From the NCBI GenBank assembly GCA_002433805.1, contig DJIW01000139.1, forward strand, positions 1 through 22,205: a stretch of DNA of 22,205 nt, read 5' to 3'. The DNA comes from Competibacteraceae bacterium UBA6584 (GTDB lineage Bacteria; Pseudomonadota; Gammaproteobacteria; Competibacterales; Competibacteraceae). The first letter of the stretch is position 1. Every line of letters starts with the position of its first letter. Below the pieces are notes generated by a model. The model was not told the DNA's origin. It ran no database searches and was given only the letters and a program-made list of their open reading frames with translations. The translations under genes and the position numbers were made by a program. Positions 1 to 9,410 of this stretch are shown one piece after another.

Positions 1-199
1 TAAACAGACGCATCATGATCTTGAGAACTCGATATAACCGGGAGCTTATTTCGGTTAATAAATTGATATTATTCGATATTCTTTTAGAATAATCCGCTCT
101 TTAAATCAGGTAGCTCACCATTGTAAACAACTCTTGACCCGCCTTTATTGACCAAAACACTTTTACTTTATCGATAACTTTTTTGACGGAGCAGTTTTA
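1..199. promoter_or_regulatory. AT-rich upstream region of the tviB-like gene
   Basis: This stretch has no convincing reading frame and is much richer in A and T than the genes to its right. It holds overlapping inverted repeats: ATTATTC at 68-74 pairs with GAATAAT at 87-93, and ATTCT at 78-82 pairs with AGAAT at 86-90. These could be an operator or a small hairpin. TTGACC occurs at 134-139 and 148-153, but no good -10 box follows at standard spacing, so I do not call a promoter. GGAG at 188-191 lies 8 bases before the ATG at 200 and is the likely ribosome binding site. Confidence 0.4.
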
Positions 200-1477
200 A
201 TGTTTGATCTTGCCAAAACGCGAATCGGCATCATCGGTTTGGGCTATGTGGGACTTCCCTTGGCTGTCGAGCTCGGCAAACATTTTCCAACCGTGGGTTT
301 CGATATCAATGAAACCCGAATTCGGGAGCTGCTGGCGGGCACCGACAGCACCTTGGAAGTCGAGCCTGAAGAATTAAAACAATCCAAACAGTTACGCTAC
401 GCCAGCCGCGCTGAGGACTTGCAGGAATGTAATGTTTACATCGTGACGGTGCCCACCCCGGTTGACGATTATAAACGCCCTGATTTCGCTCCGCTAATCG
501 GCGCCAGCACCACGGTCGGACGGCTGTTGAAACCGGGCGACGTCGCGATTTATGAATCGACCGTTTACCCCGGCGCCACCGAGGAAGTCTGCATTCCCAT
601 CCTGGCGCGCGAATCCGGCCTCCGATTCAATCAAGACTTTTTCGCCGGCTACAGCCCCGAACGCATCAATCCGGGCGACAAGGCCCACCGGGTGACCACC
701 ATCCGCAAGGTCACCTCCGGCTCCACCCCGGAAGCCGCCGACTACGTGGATGCATTGTACCGGCGAATCATCACGGCCGGCACGCATAAAGCGTCCAGCA
801 TTCGAGTGGCGGAAGCGGCCAAGGTCATCGAAAACACCCAGCGCGACGTCAATATCGCCTTGGTCAACGAACTGGCGCTGCTGTTCGAACGCCTCGGCAT
901 CGACACCGAGGAGGTGTTGCTGGCCGCAGGCTCCAAATGGAACTTTCTCCCGTTCCGGCCGGGGCTGGTCGGCGGTCACTGCATCGGCGTGGACCCCTAC
1001 TATCTGACCCATAAGGCCCAAGAAATCGGCTATCACCCGGAGATGATCCTGGCCGGCCGGCGCATCAACGACGGCATGGGTCCCTATGTGGTCCAACGGG
1101 TGGTCAAACTGATGAACCAGCGGCGCATTCCGGTGATGGACGCCAAGGTGTTGGTGATGGGGCTTACCTTCAAGGAAAATTGTCCGGATCTTCGCAACAC
1201 GCGCGTGGTGGATATCGTGAAGGAATTTCGCGATTACAACGCTCGAGTCGATGTTTACGATCCCTGGGTCGACGCCCGCGAAGCCCGGCACGAATACGAT
1301 ATCGACTTGATTCAAGAACCGGAAGCCGGCCATTACGACGCGGTTATCCTGGCGGTCGCCCACCAGCAGTTTCAGGAAATGGGAACGGAACGGATTCGAG
1401 CGCTGGGCAAACCGAATTCGGTGTTGTTTGACGTCAAATATGTTTTCCCCAGCGACGCCGTCGACGGCCGCTTATAA
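200..1477 (+). CDS. tviB: UDP-N-acetylhexosamine 6-dehydrogenase, TviB/VipA (WbpA/WbpO) type
   Basis: This protein of 425 residues is a full-length member of the UDP-glucose/UDP-HexNAc dehydrogenase family. These enzymes oxidise C6 of the sugar twice with NAD+ to give a UDP-uronic acid. A Rossmann motif GIIGLGYVGLPLA lies at residues 10-22. The catalytic cysteine is Cys261 in GLVGGHCIGVDPYYL, and GLTFKENCPDLRNT marks the C-terminal UDP-binding domain. Overall sequence resembles TviB/VipA, which acts on UDP-GlcNAc (or UDP-GalNAc in WbpO), more than UDP-glucose dehydrogenase. That substrate call is by family resemblance only. The start at 200 is supported by GGAG 8 bases upstream. The epimerase gene begins 22 bases downstream on the same strand, so the two are probably co-transcribed for capsule, O-antigen or exopolysaccharide precursors. 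The first ~100 codons are somewhat AT-richer than the rest. Confidence 0.93.
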   Translation: MFDLAKTRIGIIGLGYVGLPLAVELGKHFPTVGFDINETRIRELLAGTDSTLEVEPEELKQSKQLRYASRAEDLQECNVYIVTVPTPVDDYKRPDFAPLIGASTTVGRLLKPGDVAIYESTVYPGATEEVCIPILARESGLRFNQDFFAGYSPERINPGDKAHRVTTIRKVTSGSTPEAADYVDALYRRIITAGTHKASSIRVAEAAKVIENTQRDVNIALVNELALLFERLGIDTEEVLLAAGSKWNFLPFRPGLVGGHCIGVDPYYLTHKAQEIGYHPEMILAGRRINDGMGPYVVQRVVKLMNQRRIPVMDAKVLVMGLTFKENCPDLRNTRVVDIVKEFRDYNARVDVYDPWVDAREARHEYDIDLIQEPEAGHYDAVILAVAHQQFQEMGTERIRALGKPNSVLFDVKYVFPSDAVDGRL

Positions 1478-1499
1478 AAACCGCACCGAGAGAGGCGTC

Positions 1500-2507
1500 A
1501 TGAAAATTCTGGTTACAGGCAGCGCGGGGTTTATCGGTTCGACATTGTCGCAACGCTTGCTGGCGCGCGGCGACGAAGTCATCGGCCTCGACAACCTCAA
1601 CGATTATTACGATGTCAACCTGAAGCGCGCCCGCTTGGCGCGCTTGCAGGCGTATGCGGGCTTCACCGAAGTCCGAGCCAGCCTTGAAGATCGCCAGGTG
1701 TTGAACGAAACCTTTGCCAGACACCGACCCCAGCGGGTGGTAAATCTGGCGGCGCAGGCCGGCGTCCGCTATTCGATCCAAAACCCCCATGCTTACGTGG
1801 ATTCCAATCTCGTGGGTTTCGTCAATATCCTTGAAGCCTGCCGCCATCACGCCGTGGAACATCTGGTGTACGCTTCGACCAGTTCGGTTTACGGCGCCAA
1901 CACCAAGATGCCGTTTTCGGTGCACGATAACGTGGATCATCCGGTCAGCCTCTATGCGGCGACCAAGAAAGCCAATGAGTTAATGGCGCACACCTACAGC
2001 CATTTGTACGAGCTGCCGACCACCGGCTTGCGGTTTTTTACCGTTTACGGTCCGTGGGGCCGACCGGACATGGCGCTGTTTTTGTTCACGCGCGCGATTT
2101 TGGCGGATCAGCCCATCGACGTGTTCAACTACGGCCATCACCGGCGGGATTTCACCTATGTCGACGACATCGTCGAGGGCGTGATTCGGGTGTTGGATCA
2201 AGTCGCGGCTCCCGATTCCAGCTGGTCGGGCGACGCGCCCGATCCCGCTTCCAGCCACGCGCCTTACCGGCTCTATAACATCGGCAGCAACCGACCGGTC
2301 GAATTGATGCGTTACATCGAAGTTCTGGAAGACTGTCTCGGCCGCAAGGCCGTCAAGAACCTGCTGCCGATGCAGGCGGGCGACGTGCCGGACACCTATG
2401 CCGACGTCGACGCGCTGGTGCGCGACGTCGGCTATCAGCCGGCCACGCCCATCGAGGAAGGCGTGGCGCGCTTTGTAGCGTGGTATCGGGAGTATTACCG
2501 GGTCTAG
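1500..2507 (+). CDS. NAD-dependent UDP-uronate 4-epimerase (GAE/CapI-type)
   Basis: This is a short-chain dehydrogenase/reductase epimerase of 335 residues. It starts with MKILVTGSAGFIG (glycine-rich NAD motif at 7-13), and the catalytic pair is Tyr152 and Lys156 in YAATK. The segment DNLNDYYDVNLKRARL near residue 40 and the NYGHHRRDFTYVDDIV region are typical of UDP-glucuronate 4-epimerases (CapI/LpsL/GAE). I chose the ATG at 1500 rather than the in-frame ATG at 1428. The longer frame would run 50 bases into the dehydrogenase gene and add 24 residues before the canonical N-terminus. GAGAGGCG lies just upstream as a ribosome binding site. Next to a TviB-like dehydrogenase the true substrate could be an N-acetylated uronate, as for TviC/WbpP. 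Its stop codon overlaps the dnaQ stop in a shared CTAG. Confidence 0.92.
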   Translation: MKILVTGSAGFIGSTLSQRLLARGDEVIGLDNLNDYYDVNLKRARLARLQAYAGFTEVRASLEDRQVLNETFARHRPQRVVNLAAQAGVRYSIQNPHAYVDSNLVGFVNILEACRHHAVEHLVYASTSSVYGANTKMPFSVHDNVDHPVSLYAATKKANELMAHTYSHLYELPTTGLRFFTVYGPWGRPDMALFLFTRAILADQPIDVFNYGHHRRDFTYVDDIVEGVIRVLDQVAAPDSSWSGDAPDPASSHAPYRLYNIGSNRPVELMRYIEVLEDCLGRKAVKNLLPMQAGDVPDTYADVDALVRDVGYQPATPIEEGVARFVAWYREYYRV

Positions 2508-3235
2508 GACGGTTCCAGGCGCTTCCAAACGCATTGCCCGCCACTGCTGTTATCCAAAAGCTCCAAATAGCGGGCGTGCTCCCGCGTCTCCTCAAGATCG
2601 GCGCGCACCACCGACAGCGGCGGGCGGTTTCGGATCGCCCGCGTTTCCCGAAGCGCGGCGGCGCGCGGCGTCGCCGTTGCATCGTGGCTTTCCCGCTCGA
2701 ACATGGAGCTTTGTTGCCGGGTCATCGCCAGATAGACATCGGCCAGAATCTCCGCGTCCAGCAGCGCGCCGTGCAGGGTCCGTTGTGAATTGTCGATGTT
2801 GTAGCGCTTGCACAGCGCGTCCAGGCTGTTGCGCTGGCCGGGATGGCGGCGGCGGGCCAGCAGCAGGGTGTCCTCGACCGCGCATAATTGTTCGATTGCG
2901 AGTTGACCGCGCCCGCACGAGCGCAGTTCGTGATTTAGAAACCCTATGTCGAACGGCGCGTTATGGATGATCAGTTCGGCGTCTCGAACGAAATCGAGAA
3001 AGGCGTCGGCGATATCGGGGAAGCGGGGTTGGCCGGCCAAGCGCTCGTTGGTGATGCCGTGCACCCGCACCGCTTCCGCGTCGATCAGCCGATCCGGCTG
3101 TAAATAGGCATGAAACCGCCGCTCGGTAGGACGGCGGTTCACGAGTTCGACACAGCCGATTTCGATGATGCGATGCCCTTGAGCGGGATCGAGACCGGTG
3201 GTTTCGGTATCGAGGACGACTTGACGCGCGCGCAT
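2504..3235 (-). CDS. dnaQ: DNA polymerase III epsilon subunit (3'-5' proofreading exonuclease)
   Basis: DnaQ removes misincorporated nucleotides as part of the replicase core, with the alpha and theta subunits. The 243-residue protein has all DEDDh exonuclease residues: Asp9 and Glu11 in DTETTG, Asp96 in HNAPFD, and His155 and Asp160 in HGALLDAEIL. These match E. coli D12, E14, D103, H162 and D167 at a constant offset of 3 to 7 residues. After about residue 175 comes a less conserved tail that in E. coli DnaQ binds the alpha subunit. The start ATG at 3235 is 13 bases after the rnhA stop, on the same strand. In E. coli the two genes are divergent; here they are co-directional. The gene converges on the epimerase gene and shares a CTAG stop with it. 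Confidence 0.95.
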   Translation of the reverse strand: MRARQVVLDTETTGLDPAQGHRIIEIGCVELVNRRPTERRFHAYLQPDRLIDAEAVRVHGITNERLAGQPRFPDIADAFLDFVRDAELIIHNAPFDIGFLNHELRSCGRGQLAIEQLCAVEDTLLLARRRHPGQRNSLDALCKRYNIDNSQRTLHGALLDAEILADVYLAMTRQQSSMFERESHDATATPRAAALRETRAIRNRPPLSVVRADLEETREHARYLELLDNSSGGQCVWKRLEPS

Positions 3236-3248
3236 GAGAATTATCCGT

Positions 3249-3707
3249 TCAGATGGGAACCGCGCCGGACGCGGGAATCGCCCGCCGCGCCAGTTGATCG
3301 ACTCGTTCGTTCTCGGCGTGGCCGCTGTGGCCGCGCACCCATTCCCATTCGACCTGATGCGGGGCCAGCGCCGCTTCCAGCCGTCGCCAGAGATCGATGT
3401 TTTTGACCGGCTGGCGGTCGGCGGTTTTCCAACCGCGCCGTTTCCAGCCCGGCAACCATTCGGTCACGCCTTTCATCACGTATTGACTGTCGGTGACGAT
3501 CCGCACCCGCGCCGGCCGGTTTAAGGCTTCCAAACCGTTGATCGCGGCCAGCAGCTCCATCCGGTTGTTGGTGGTCTCCGACTCGCCGCCGGATAATTCC
3601 TTTTCACGGCCGCGATAGCGCAGCAGCGCCCCCCAGCCGCCGGGGCCGGGATTGCCGGAACACGCGCCGTCGGTAAACAAGCACACCCACTCGTCAGCGC
3701 GCTCCAT
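3249..3707 (-). CDS. rnhA: Ribonuclease HI
   Basis: RNase HI cuts the RNA strand of RNA-DNA hybrids, removing R-loops and primers. With the chosen start the protein is 152 residues (E. coli 155). Catalytic residues are Asp13 (LFTDGACSGNPGPGG), Glu51 (NNRMEL), Asp73 (TDSQYV), His127 and Asp137 (GHSGHAENERVDQLAR), matching E. coli D10, E48, D70, H124 and D134 with a fixed 3-residue offset. The basic handle region WKRRGWKTADRQPVKN is present. I chose the ATG at 3707 because it gives an E. coli-like N-terminus and sits one base after the stop of the upstream ABC gene. An alternative ATG at 3728 adds seven residues and would overlap that gene by 20 bases. It is probably translationally coupled to its neighbours in the four-gene minus-strand cluster. 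Confidence 0.95.
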   Translation of the reverse strand: MERADEWVCLFTDGACSGNPGPGGWGALLRYRGREKELSGGESETTNNRMELLAAINGLEALNRPARVRIVTDSQYVMKGVTEWLPGWKRRGWKTADRQPVKNIDLWRRLEAALAPHQVEWEWVRGHSGHAENERVDQLARRAIPASGAVPI

Positions 3708-3708
3708 G

Positions 3709-5323
<1,615 letters not shown>

Positions 5324-5343
<20 letters not shown>

Positions 5344-6463
5344 CATCGCTCCTCGCGGCTATCGGAAATGGGCGGGCGTCCGGTTCGACCTGCCCCAGCA
5401 AGACGGGCGCGGGTTCCGATAACGCGGTCAACCGCGCCGCGCGCTCCGGCGGCGGCCAGGCGGCGATACCCTCCGCCGCCCGATAGAAGGCCGCTAAATC
5501 GCGTCCTTCGCGCTGGTACAAAGCCATAAAAGCCGGCACCCATTGGTGGTAGGTGTTATTGCCCGCCAGTTTGGCGTTGTTGAGATCCTGCTCGAACCAG
5601 CGGTCGTAACCCGCATAGCCGCCCCAGAATTGCTTCAATGACTGATACCGCTCGCGCAGTTCCGTCAAGATGCGCCGTTTTTCCAACCGTTTCTCGGCAT
5701 CCGACCGCGCGGAGGCATAAACGGCCGCCAGTTGTTCGCGCGCCCCCGCCACCACGCGCAAAAACTGTTCGCGCCGTCGGCTGTCGAGAGCATAGGCTTG
5801 CCGATCCTCCGCATCGCCGTGGCGCGCCAGCCACCGTTCCGCTCCCAGCCGGCCGACGGCGGTGGCGAAGGATTCGTTAAAGGCCGTATCGCCTCCGACA
5901 TATAACCGCTGATGCGCCAATTCGTGAAACATCAACTCCGCCAAGCGGCCGACCGGCCAATGAATGAAGGTGTTCAACAGCGGATCGTCGAACCAGCCCA
6001 AGGTGGAATAGGCCGGAATATCGGCGACGTACACATCATCGCCCGCCGCGCGCAGCTCCTCGGCCAAGCTTCCCGCGGCGGCGGCGTCGAAATAGCCCCG
6101 ATAGCTCAGGCAGCCGACCGTCCAATAACACCACTGGCGCGGTTGCAACGATAGTTCGGGCGCGGCCAGCACGTTTTTTACCGCATGAAGCCGCCCGAGA
6201 TCGGCGTAATCCCGGTAACTGCCGTTGTCGGGCAAGCCGAGTTCGACGCTGGCGAAGGTCCGCAGGGCCTGGGCCGTCTCCAACCGCCGGCGCAAGGCCG
6301 GCGCGGTCGCGGAATCGGCCAACAGTTCCGCCACCGGCCGGCGCGCCCGCAGCAAATCCCACTGGCCGGCCGCCGCTTGCCGGTAATAGCGCAGATCGGC
6401 GCAGCCCGACAGCGCCAAGCAGAGCGTCGATTGTATTAAAAATGCCCAGAAAACGCGCCGCAC
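5324..6463 (-). CDS. Putative lipoprotein zinc aminopeptidase (PF10023-like)
   Basis: This predicted exported metalloprotease carries HELAHQ (HExxH; residues 180-184) and NESFA with a likely third zinc ligand, Glu197. That gluzincin-like layout belongs to the family annotated as putative aminopeptidase. With the GTG start at 6463 the protein is 379 residues. It opens with a short lipoprotein signal: two arginines, a hydrophobic stretch and the lipobox LSGC with the acylated cysteine at residue 21. It is therefore probably anchored in the cell envelope. In-frame ATGs at 6526 (preceded by GAGGGG at good spacing) and 6574 exist, but would put the lipobox cysteine at 42 or 58 and crowd or overlap the divergent cca gene. 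The exact start is uncertain. Its end overlaps yejF, which suggests co-expression of a peptidase and a peptide-transport ATPase. The peptide substrate is unknown. Confidence 0.85.
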
Positions 6464-6552
6464 CGTCGAAAACCGTCTAAGGTTTATCAGCCGGCGCGAT
6501 GATCGAGCGAAACATCGACCGGCCATCGAACATCCCCTCAGCAAACGGACCG

Positions 6553-7827
6553 ATGGACATACATTCCTTGACAATTTACCTGGTCGGCGGCGCGGTGCGC
6601 GATGAGTTGCTCGGCCTGCCGGTCAAGGAACGCGATTGGGTGGTGGTCGGCGCGACGCCCGACGACTTGCTCTCGCGCGGCTTTCAGCCGGTCGGCAAGG
6701 ACTTTCCGGTGTTTCTGCACCCGCAAACCCGCGAGGAATACGCCCTCGCCCGCACCGAGCGCAAGACCGCGCCCGGCTATCACGGTTTCGATGTCCTTGC
6801 CGGAACCGAGGTCACGCTCGAAGACGACCTATTGCGGCGCGATCTTACCATCAACGCCATGGCCCGCGACGGCCAGGGCCGTTTGATCGACCCCCATCAC
6901 GGCCGCCGCGATCTCGATGCCCGCTGGCTGCGGCACGTCTCGCCGGCCTTCGCCGAAGATCCGGTGCGGATTTTGCGCCTGGCCCGCTTCAGCGCCCGCT
7001 ACGCCGCGCTGGGTTTTCGGGTCGCGCCGGAAACCCTGGAGCTGATGCGCCAAATGGTCGCCAGCGGCGAGGTGGATGCGCTGGTGCCGGAACGGGTTTG
7101 GGCGGAAACCGTCCGCGCCCTCGGCGAATCCCAGCCCGAACGGTTTTTCGAAACCTTGCGCGCTTGCGGCGCGCTGGCGCGAATATTTCCCGAAATCGAC
7201 CGCCTGTTCGGGGTACCGCAACCGCCCGCGCACCACCCCGAGGTCGATACCGGCGTGCATACGCTGATGGCGCTCGGTCAAGCGGTCCGCTTGCAAGCCG
7301 ATGTGGTCACCCGCTTTGCGGTGCTGGTGCACGATCTTGGCAAGGGAACCACGCCGTCGGAACAATGGCCGCGCCATCTCGGTCACGAACAGCGGGGCGC
7401 GGAGTTGGTGCGCGCCCTGTGCCAGCGTCTGCGCATCCCCAACATGTTCCGGGAATTGGGCGTGCTGACCGCCCGCTACCACACCCATTGCCACCGCGCC
7501 CTGAGCCTGCGCCCGAAAACCCTGCTCAAGACCTTGCTGAACGCGGACGCCCTGCGCAAGCCGCAGCGCTTCGCTCATTTCCTGGTGGCCTGCGAGGCGG
7601 ACGCGCGCGGCCGGCTCGGCCTGGAAGAACGCGCCTATCCGCAACCGGCGCTCTTCTCCCAAGTCCTTCAAGCCGCCGCCGCCGTCAGCGCCCGCCCGCT
7701 GGTCGCGCAAGGCTTGAGCGGTCTGGCGCTGGCGGACGCCTTGCAAACCCTGAGGCTGGCCGCGATCACCGAGGCCAAACACGCCTTCGAGGCCGCCGCT
7801 CGTCCCCGGCGCGACGGCGATTCCTAG
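6553..7827 (+). CDS. cca: CCA-adding enzyme (tRNA nucleotidyltransferase, class II, with HD domain)
   Basis: Cca builds or repairs the 3'-terminal CCA of tRNAs from CTP and ATP. The 424-residue protein begins with the nucleotidyltransferase head (YLVGGAVRDELLG) and carries RRDLTINAMA and EDPVRILRLARF, the E. coli-type nucleotide-selecting core. The C-terminal part has an HD phosphohydrolase motif, HDLGKG with His260 and Asp261, as in E. coli Cca (412 residues). The first metal-binding acid of the usual DxD pair (E. coli D21/D23) is replaced by glutamate: Glu26-Arg-Asp28. I chose the ATG at 6553, which leaves 12 or fewer residues before the GG motif. The in-frame ATG at 6499 would add 18 non-conserved residues. 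It is transcribed away from the aminopeptidase gene and converges on lpd, sharing a CTAG stop. Confidence 0.95.
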   Translation: MDIHSLTIYLVGGAVRDELLGLPVKERDWVVVGATPDDLLSRGFQPVGKDFPVFLHPQTREEYALARTERKTAPGYHGFDVLAGTEVTLEDDLLRRDLTINAMARDGQGRLIDPHHGRRDLDARWLRHVSPAFAEDPVRILRLARFSARYAALGFRVAPETLELMRQMVASGEVDALVPERVWAETVRALGESQPERFFETLRACGALARIFPEIDRLFGVPQPPAHHPEVDTGVHTLMALGQAVRLQADVVTRFAVLVHDLGKGTTPSEQWPRHLGHEQRGAELVRALCQRLRIPNMFRELGVLTARYHTHCHRALSLRPKTLLKTLLNADALRKPQRFAHFLVACEADARGRLGLEERAYPQPALFSQVLQAAAAVSARPLVAQGLSGLALADALQTLRLAAITEAKHAFEAAARPRRDGDS

Positions 7828-9257
7828 GTATTGATCTTGTGCAAGGCGCGGCCGTGGACCGACAAGGCCGCCTCGTGCATCGCCTCATACAGCGTCGGAT
7901 GAGCGTGGATGGTCCGCGCCAGGTCTTCGCTGCTGGCGTGGAACTCCATGGCCAGCACCGCTTCCTGGATCAGTTCGGAGGCGAACGGGCCGATGATATG
8001 GCAACCCAACAGCGCGTCGGTCTCGGCGTGAGCCAGAATCTTGATCATGCCGTTGGCCGCGTCCATGGCCTTGGCCCGACCGTTGGCGGCAAACGGGAAA
8101 CTGCCGACTTTATACGGGATGCCAGCGGTCTTGAGCGCTTGCTCGGTCCGACCGACCCAGGCGATTTCAGGATCGGTGTAAATCACCCACGGAATGGCGT
8201 CGTAATTTAGATGGCCGTGCTGTTCGGCGATGTTCTCGGCCACCATGATGCCTTCCTCGGAACCTTTGTGCGCCAGCATCGCCCCGCGCACCACATCGCC
8301 GATGGCGTAAACGCCCGGCAGGTTGGCCTCGCATCGATCATCGACGTGAATGAAGCCGCGCTCGTTGAACAACAATCCCGATTCCGGGGCGGCGACGTTG
8401 TCGGTATTGGGCCGGCGGCCGACCGACACCAGCAGCTTTTCAAATGTGATTTTCTGTTCGCCGTCTTTGTCCTTGAATGACACCTCGACGCCGCCAGCGG
8501 TTTTTTGGGTAGCGATCACCCGAGTTCCCAACCGGATATCGAGCCCCTGCTTTTTGAACTGCCGCAAAGCCTCGCGCGCGATTTGCTGGTCGGCCAGGGC
8601 CAGAAAATCCTCGACCGCCTCCAGCATGACGACCTTGGCGCCCATCCGGTTCCACACGCTGCCGAGTTCCAGGCCGATCACGCCCGCGCCGATCACCCCC
8701 AAGGTTTCAGGCACCTTGCGAAACTCCAGCGCTCCGGTCGAGTCGACGATCAACCCCTCGGCGTTGTCCACCGGCGCGGCGTCGATGTTGATCGGCTTGG
8801 AGCCGGTGGCGATGATCACATGATCGGCCGACACCACTTCCACCGAACCGTCCCGCGCGGTGATCTCGACCTGACGCTCGGCCAGCAACTTGCCGTGACC
8901 TTGCAGCCATTCGACGCCGTTGGCCTTGAACAGCGCGCCGATGCCGTTGGTCAGTTGCAACACGATATCGTCCTTGCGCGCCATCATCTTGTCGAGGTCC
9001 AACCGGACACCCTCGACATAAATGCCGTGCGCGTCCATGCCGTGCCGGATATGGTGGTATTGCTCGGAGGATTCGAGCAGGGTCTTGGAAGGGATGCAGC
9101 CCACGTTCAAGCAGGTGCCGCCCAGGGCCGGGTCGCCTTTGAAGTTGATCCACTTTTCCACGCAGGCGGTTTCCAAACCGAGCTGCGCGCAGCGGATCGC
9201 CGCCACATAGCCGGCGGGACCGCCGCCGATGACGACCACATCGTAAGTCTTTGCCAT
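7824..9257 (-). CDS. lpdA: Dihydrolipoamide dehydrogenase (E3)
   Basis: E3 is the FAD flavoprotein that reoxidises dihydrolipoyl groups of 2-oxoacid dehydrogenase complexes with NAD+. The 477-residue protein has the FAD-binding GGGPAGY at 11-17 and the redox disulfide Cys49-Cys54 in GGTCLNVGCIPSK. It also has a second Rossmann GAGVIGLELGSV for NAD, the FAD motif YAIGD, and the C-terminal catalytic IHAHPTLYEA that acts across the dimer. The start ATG at 9257 lies 5 bases after GGGGG. It is third in the sucA-sucB-lpd operon, so it most likely serves 2-oxoglutarate dehydrogenase and perhaps other complexes too. It is separated from sucB by 153 bases containing two hairpins. Its stop overlaps the cca stop in CTAG. 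Confidence 0.97.
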   Translation of the reverse strand: MAKTYDVVVIGGGPAGYVAAIRCAQLGLETACVEKWINFKGDPALGGTCLNVGCIPSKTLLESSEQYHHIRHGMDAHGIYVEGVRLDLDKMMARKDDIVLQLTNGIGALFKANGVEWLQGHGKLLAERQVEITARDGSVEVVSADHVIIATGSKPINIDAAPVDNAEGLIVDSTGALEFRKVPETLGVIGAGVIGLELGSVWNRMGAKVVMLEAVEDFLALADQQIAREALRQFKKQGLDIRLGTRVIATQKTAGGVEVSFKDKDGEQKITFEKLLVSVGRRPNTDNVAAPESGLLFNERGFIHVDDRCEANLPGVYAIGDVVRGAMLAHKGSEEGIMVAENIAEQHGHLNYDAIPWVIYTDPEIAWVGRTEQALKTAGIPYKVGSFPFAANGRAKAMDAANGMIKILAHAETDALLGCHIIGPFASELIQEAVLAMEFHASSEDLARTIHAHPTLYEAMHEAALSVHGRALHKINT

Positions 9258-9309
9258 GCTGCCCCCGAATAATGATAACGTTGGTCAATCTGAAAAATAC
9301 GCAGTGATG

Positions 9310-9384
9310 CGCCCGCGACGCGGGCGAGGGCCGCTCGATCCGGATGCCGGCGGATTGGAAGCGGCGGCGTCCCGCCGCCGTTCC
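9310..9384 (-). promoter_or_regulatory. Two tandem GC-rich hairpins between sucB and lpd
   Basis: The sucB-lpd spacer (9258-9410) contains two strong inverted repeats. One is the perfect palindrome CGCCCGCG-A-CGCGGGCG at 9310-9326. The other pairs GGAA and CGGCGGC (9357-9368, one bulged G) with GCCGCCG and TTCC (9374-9384) around a 5-base loop. Read on the minus strand, neither is followed by a T-run, so they do not look like intrinsic terminators. They may stabilise the sucAB message, mark a processing site, or tune lpd output relative to sucAB. That role is inference. Confidence 0.5.
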
Positions 9385-9410
9385 AGGCTTCGCGCCCGCG
9401 CCGCAACCGC

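Noticed and set aside
1428..1499. Upstream ATG of the epimerase overlapping the dehydrogenase gene.
   Set aside because: The extra residues precede the canonical MKILVTG start, and the ATG at 1500 has a nearby GAGAGG.
6568..6573. A perfect TTGACA at the start of cca, possibly a -35 box.
   Set aside because: It encodes conserved residues just inside cca and no -10-like hexamer follows at 16-18 bases.
6636..8210. A 524-codon open frame on the plus strand over cca and the end of lpd.
   Set aside because: It is an out-of-frame shadow of cca with extreme Arg/Pro/Ala content and runs into antisense lpd.
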